Assembly (NCBI GenBank): GCA_029564595.1
Contig: JAKQPS010000098.1
Span: 1 to 63,694, forward strand
Direction of reading: 5' to 3'
From: a bacterium
Lineage (GTDB): Bacteria > UBP15 > UBA6099
Length of the DNA: 63,694 nucleotides
Part shown: piece by piece, positions 61,078 to 63,694 of the stretch
How positions within the stretch are numbered: the stretch's first letter is position 1
Layout: every line of letters starts with the position of its first letter
Made by a program: the position numbers and the translations under genes
The notes under the pieces: model-generated
What the model saw: the letters and a program-made list of their open reading frames with translations, nothing else
Databases searched by the model: none
What the model was told of the DNA's origin: nothing

Positions 61078-61731
61078 ATGTCAAGGCTAGCGATGGAAGC
61101 CGGACCTGCGCCGAAGGAAAATTACGCCGTCATGACGGACGAGGATATTGTCGCGCGCGCTCAAACGGGCGACACCGAGGCTTTCGACGCTCTGGTTCTG
61201 CGCTATCAGGACAGGGTGTATTCATACGCCCGGCGGATGCTTCGCGACCCGGAGACCGCCGCTGAAACGGCGCAGGACTGTTTTCTCAGGGCCTACCGCT
61301 ACATCGGCGGGTTCAAGGGCGACTCGAAGTTCAGCACTTGGTTTTATACTGTGGTGACGAGCACCTGCCGGAACGCGGCGGCGTATCACGGCCTGAGGGA
61401 CAGGCGGCGGGAATCCCCGGCTCCGTCGGGAGAGAACGATTTTTCGCCCGACCCGCTGGACCGCGCGCCGGACTCTTCTTTTGCCCCTCACGCGCTGGTA
61501 GAGCGCGGAGACCTGCGCGCCTCCATCGTCCGAGCCATCGAATCTCTGCCGGAACAGCACAGGCAGATAATCGTGCTCAAAGACATCAACGAGTTTTCTT
61601 ACGAACAGATAGCCGGGATACTGAAATGCAGGCTCGGCACAGTGAAATCCAGAATCGCCCGCGCGCGCGCGGCGTTGCGCGAAAAACTTGAGGCCGCGGG
61701 CGTGACCGGACCGGAGTGTGATGAACGATGA
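61078..61731 (+). CDS. RNA polymerase ECF sigma factor
   Basis: 217 residues. Region 2 (about 25-90): Y-Q-D-R-V-Y-S-Y-A-R-R-M-L, A-E-T-A-Q-D-C-F-L-R-A-Y-R, F-K-G-D-S-K-F-S-T-W-F-Y. Region 4: L-P-E-Q-H-R-Q-I-I-V-L-K-D-I-N-E-F-S-Y and L-K-C-R-L-G-T-V-K-S-R-I-A-R-A-R. RpoE/SigW-like. The ATG at 61078 has GAGG nine bases upstream; an earlier ATG (61063) and a later one (61132) are also possible. Stop overlaps the anti-sigma start (ATGA). A TATAAT at 61020-61025 may be the promoter -10. Confidence 0.94.
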   Translation: MSRLAMEAGPAPKENYAVMTDEDIVARAQTGDTEAFDALVLRYQDRVYSYARRMLRDPETAAETAQDCFLRAYRYIGGFKGDSKFSTWFYTVVTSTCRNAAAYHGLRDRRRESPAPSGENDFSPDPLDRAPDSSFAPHALVERGDLRASIVRAIESLPEQHRQIIVLKDINEFSYEQIAGILKCRLGTVKSRIARARAALREKLEAAGVTGPECDER

Positions 61732-63110
61732 ACTGTGAGAGAATTGCCGCGCTGATGGACGCGCTTGTCGACGGAGAGTTGTCCGCCGCCGAAGCGATCG
61801 AGGCAGCGGAACACCTGTCGAAATGCGCAAGCTGCCGGGCGGCGGAGAGAGCGCGCGCGGAATCGGTCAGGCTCGTCCGCGAGCACGGCGCGGAGCGCGC
61901 GCCAGACGGGTTTGCCGAATCTGTGAAAAGAAAACTCGCCGTTCAGCCCGTCCCCGCGATGTCTGTCCGGACTCCGAGCCGGAAACGGTTTGTTTTCTCG
62001 CCTCCCGCGTGGGCCTCTCTCGCGGCTTCCTTCGTGTTGCTTCTCGCTTCGGGTTTCCTAATCCGCTCTTTCGTTGTCTCTCCTTCGGGAAACATCGCGA
62101 CGACGGATAAATCAATATCAGTATTAAGCGAAGCTCCCGATCCGAGATTTTCCGCGCCCGCGCCTGAAGTTCAAACTCCGCCGGAACCGGGATTCGCTCG
62201 CGAAGATTCCGCGGCGAACGCCTCCGACGGCGGATCGGCTCTTGCCGACGAAGATTTACGGGCCGCCGCGCCTGAGGCCGCAGCGCCTGCGGACGCGTCC
62301 GCGCCGCCAGCCGCGCCGGTCGAGGAAATCGTTCTCCTTGCGGCGTCCGCAAGGGCAGGGGCAGGGGCGGTCGTTCTAGGGCCGTCCGAGGGAGCGCGCA
62401 TGGCCGCGGCGGCTATCGCCGAAAGGCAAATCGCCTCGCCGCCCCCCCAGCCCGCGCCTCAACCTGAAGCCATTCGCCGCCGCTCTTCAGACGACATGCC
62501 GGCTCAACCCGAAGCAGTTTCGTCCGGCAGAGCGCCTGCGCCTCGAATGTCCGACCCCCGCCCAACCTCCCGGCCCGCCTCGCCCGCGTCAGCTTTTTCT
62601 TCCGAGCCGTTCACCCTTGTCGCCGCCAAGCAGTTGCGCGGCGAACTTTCCCCCCGCTCAACTTTTGACTCCTTTTCAGCTATGGCGTCGGACCCGGCGT
62701 CTAGTCTTTATGAAATTGAGATGCCGGACGGCGGCAAAGTCGTTTACAGGTTCGCGCCTCCGGCGGGCGAGGAGTCTCAGCCTCATTTCGACCACAAGGC
62801 CGCTAGAGCTTCGGACGCCTACACCGCCGACAACCCCGTCGCCGCTGCGGTCGAATGCGAAAAAATCGTCTCCTCCGCCCTCTCCCGCAAACCCGGCGAG
62901 CAGAACCAGTGGCAGAGAACCGAATCGAGGATAATCGTAAAAGGCTCATTCGAGACCCTGAGGCGGTTGCGGCTGGAAATCATGAAGAAATTCGAGCCTG
63001 CTCAGGCCGCCGAATATTCGGCCCGCGAGGAAAAAGAACTGGCCGCCTCCCGCGAATTCTCTCCCGACATGCGCGCCGTCCTCGAAATCCGCTTCATCGG
63101 CAAAAGATAA
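61728..63110 (+). CDS. Zinc-finger anti-sigma factor with long periplasmic domain
   Basis: 460 residues. The ZAS zinc motif is C3 plus H29-x3-C33-x2-C36. One membrane helix lies near residues 95-112. The region 120-300 is Ala/Pro/Glu-rich, without a recognised domain; the last about 150 residues form a folded-looking alpha/beta part. This is a typical architecture for an ECF anti-sigma factor that holds the sigma at the membrane and responds to envelope stress. Coupled to the sigma gene by an ATGA overlap. Confidence 0.9.
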   Translation: MNCERIAALMDALVDGELSAAEAIEAAEHLSKCASCRAAERARAESVRLVREHGAERAPDGFAESVKRKLAVQPVPAMSVRTPSRKRFVFSPPAWASLAASFVLLLASGFLIRSFVVSPSGNIATTDKSISVLSEAPDPRFSAPAPEVQTPPEPGFAREDSAANASDGGSALADEDLRAAAPEAAAPADASAPPAAPVEEIVLLAASARAGAGAVVLGPSEGARMAAAAIAERQIASPPPQPAPQPEAIRRRSSDDMPAQPEAVSSGRAPAPRMSDPRPTSRPASPASAFSSEPFTLVAAKQLRGELSPRSTFDSFSAMASDPASSLYEIEMPDGGKVVYRFAPPAGEESQPHFDHKAARASDAYTADNPVAAAVECEKIVSSALSRKPGEQNQWQRTESRIIVKGSFETLRRLRLEIMKKFEPAQAAEYSAREEKELAASREFSPDMRAVLEIRFIGKR

Positions 63111-63198
63111 CCTGCGCCGGGCGCGCCGATGTATATGGTCGCTATCGTTCCGGGATCGGATTGTTGTGAATCCGTTTGTGGAAGCCGCAGCGCGAAGT

Positions 63199-63553
63199 TC
63201 AACGAAACCTATATCCGTTTGGCGCAAACTTGATAGCAATACAATATTTATCACATACTTCAGACAGATGCTTATTATCGTCGTCGGCGTTGGTAACTAG
63301 GCTTTCGCGGGCGCACGTTGACATCTGTAGATTGTTTATGTCGTCGTGATCGAGCATTTGAAAATATATATGTTGAATGATTAATATTATGATCAAGTTA
63401 AAAATGAAAGATGCTATCTCCCAAATAGCTGACAACATCAATATTATGCCAGCAACCGGATCGCTAATGTTATTTAGTGGTGACCATATATAATCAATAA
63501 ATTTCAGCAAAAAGTATGCGTTGGCTATAGAGATGATAATACCTAAATAGTAA
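63199..63553 (-). pseudogene. Membrane-protein fragment cut at its 5' end
   Basis: The minus-strand frame encodes two likely membrane helices (Y-Y-L-G-I-I-I-S-I-A near 63540 and I-I-L-M-L-S-A-I-W near 63440) and a hydrophilic tail. It has no ATG; an in-frame TAG is at 63558-63556, inside the inverted-repeat-like sequence at 63554. AT-rich and unlike the neighbours. Probably the 3' part of a gene broken by an insertion at 63554; a foreign gene with a TTG start at 63510 is the alternative. Confidence 0.4.
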
Positions 63554-63694
63554 CACTACTGTCCGGTTAAGAAAATCGGAACAAAGAAATAGTAGCATAG
63601 AATAAGGAATAATTCACAAAAATGGAATTTTTCGATTTCAGACGGAAAATTCATTATTCAGAGGATTCCCTCCTAAGATTAGGGAGGGAGGGAA
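63554..63694 (+). mobile_element. Possible insertion-sequence left end, cut by the window edge
   Basis: CACTACTGTCCGGTTAAG at 63554-63571 has the look of an insertion-sequence terminal inverted repeat (I recall similar ends on IS4-group elements; not verified). A frame starting at ATG 63622 (M-E-F-F-D-F-R-R-K-I) is open to the edge and could be the first codons of a transposase, but the last 35 bases are a purine-rich palindrome. Confidence 0.35.

Noticed and set aside
1-63694. tRNA and rRNA genes
   Set aside because: No T-loop GGTTCGAATCC-like sequence in a foldable context and no rRNA segment was seen.

Overview
The window reads as a chromosomal contig from a diderm, probably anaerobic bacterium of a poorly sampled lineage. 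The support is a large SLH-plus-beta-barrel outer-membrane protein, a seven-haem cytochrome c, a CoA-dependent pyruvate-type ferredoxin oxidoreductase, TatA, and a bacterial long-type SRP RNA next to dnaX-ybaB-recR. Coding DNA is GC-rich; several intergenic stretches and the last ~500 bp are AT-rich. I cannot assign a phylum from sequence alone.

Layout. 1-1258: end of a secreted dockerin-like protein, then non-coding DNA with a duplicated structured repeat. 1259-5171: a CrtC/AttH-like protein, an endonuclease IV-like protein coupled to an MTH1187-family thiamine-binding protein, and an SDR epimerase. 5522-12619: two tandem copies of a two-gene module (small Cys-rich radical SAM protein plus B12-binding radical SAM protein) downstream of a PLP decarboxylase/lyase of the sphingosine-1-phosphate lyase type; this is the best candidate for an undescribed pathway. 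12995-15957: universal stress protein, short MgtE-like channel, small conserved protein, TatA. 16034-19749: a translationally coupled gcvT-gcvH-CoADR-lipA lipoyl operon without gcvP. 20096-32488: a single 4,130-residue secreted protein (subtilisin, beta-helices, propellers, ten 312-bp repeats). 32618-38348: HicBA, YkgJ and NYN proteins, recR-ybaB-dnaX, SRP RNA, Ppx/GppA. 38414-45608: dCMP deaminase, VanZ, PPC domain, a possible 24-residue miniprotein, CPBP-like membrane protein, a GT4/RNase Z/deacetylase operon, MoaA and MOSC. 45683-52452: SLH porin, rhodanese lipoprotein, gamma-carbonic anhydrase, TldD, heptahaem cytochrome. 52923-57248: a four-gene 2-oxoacid:ferredoxin oxidoreductase operon with a fused GltD/ferredoxin subunit. 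57455-63110: DUF433/DUF5615 pair, an ArsR-family metal sensor with a P1B metal ATPase, and an ECF sigma/anti-sigma pair. The right edge looks like an insertion-sequence end inside a membrane-protein gene.

How it works together. The por operon, CoADR-like flavoenzyme, haem protein and MoaA suggest ferredoxin-linked anaerobic energy metabolism. SLH porin, giant protease/repeat protein and dockerin-like protein point to an elaborate cell surface. At least one dispersed intergenic repeat family (copies near 5.4, 10.6, 15.2 and 60.8 kb) links otherwise unrelated loci, and one copy supplies the stop codon of the metal ATPase.
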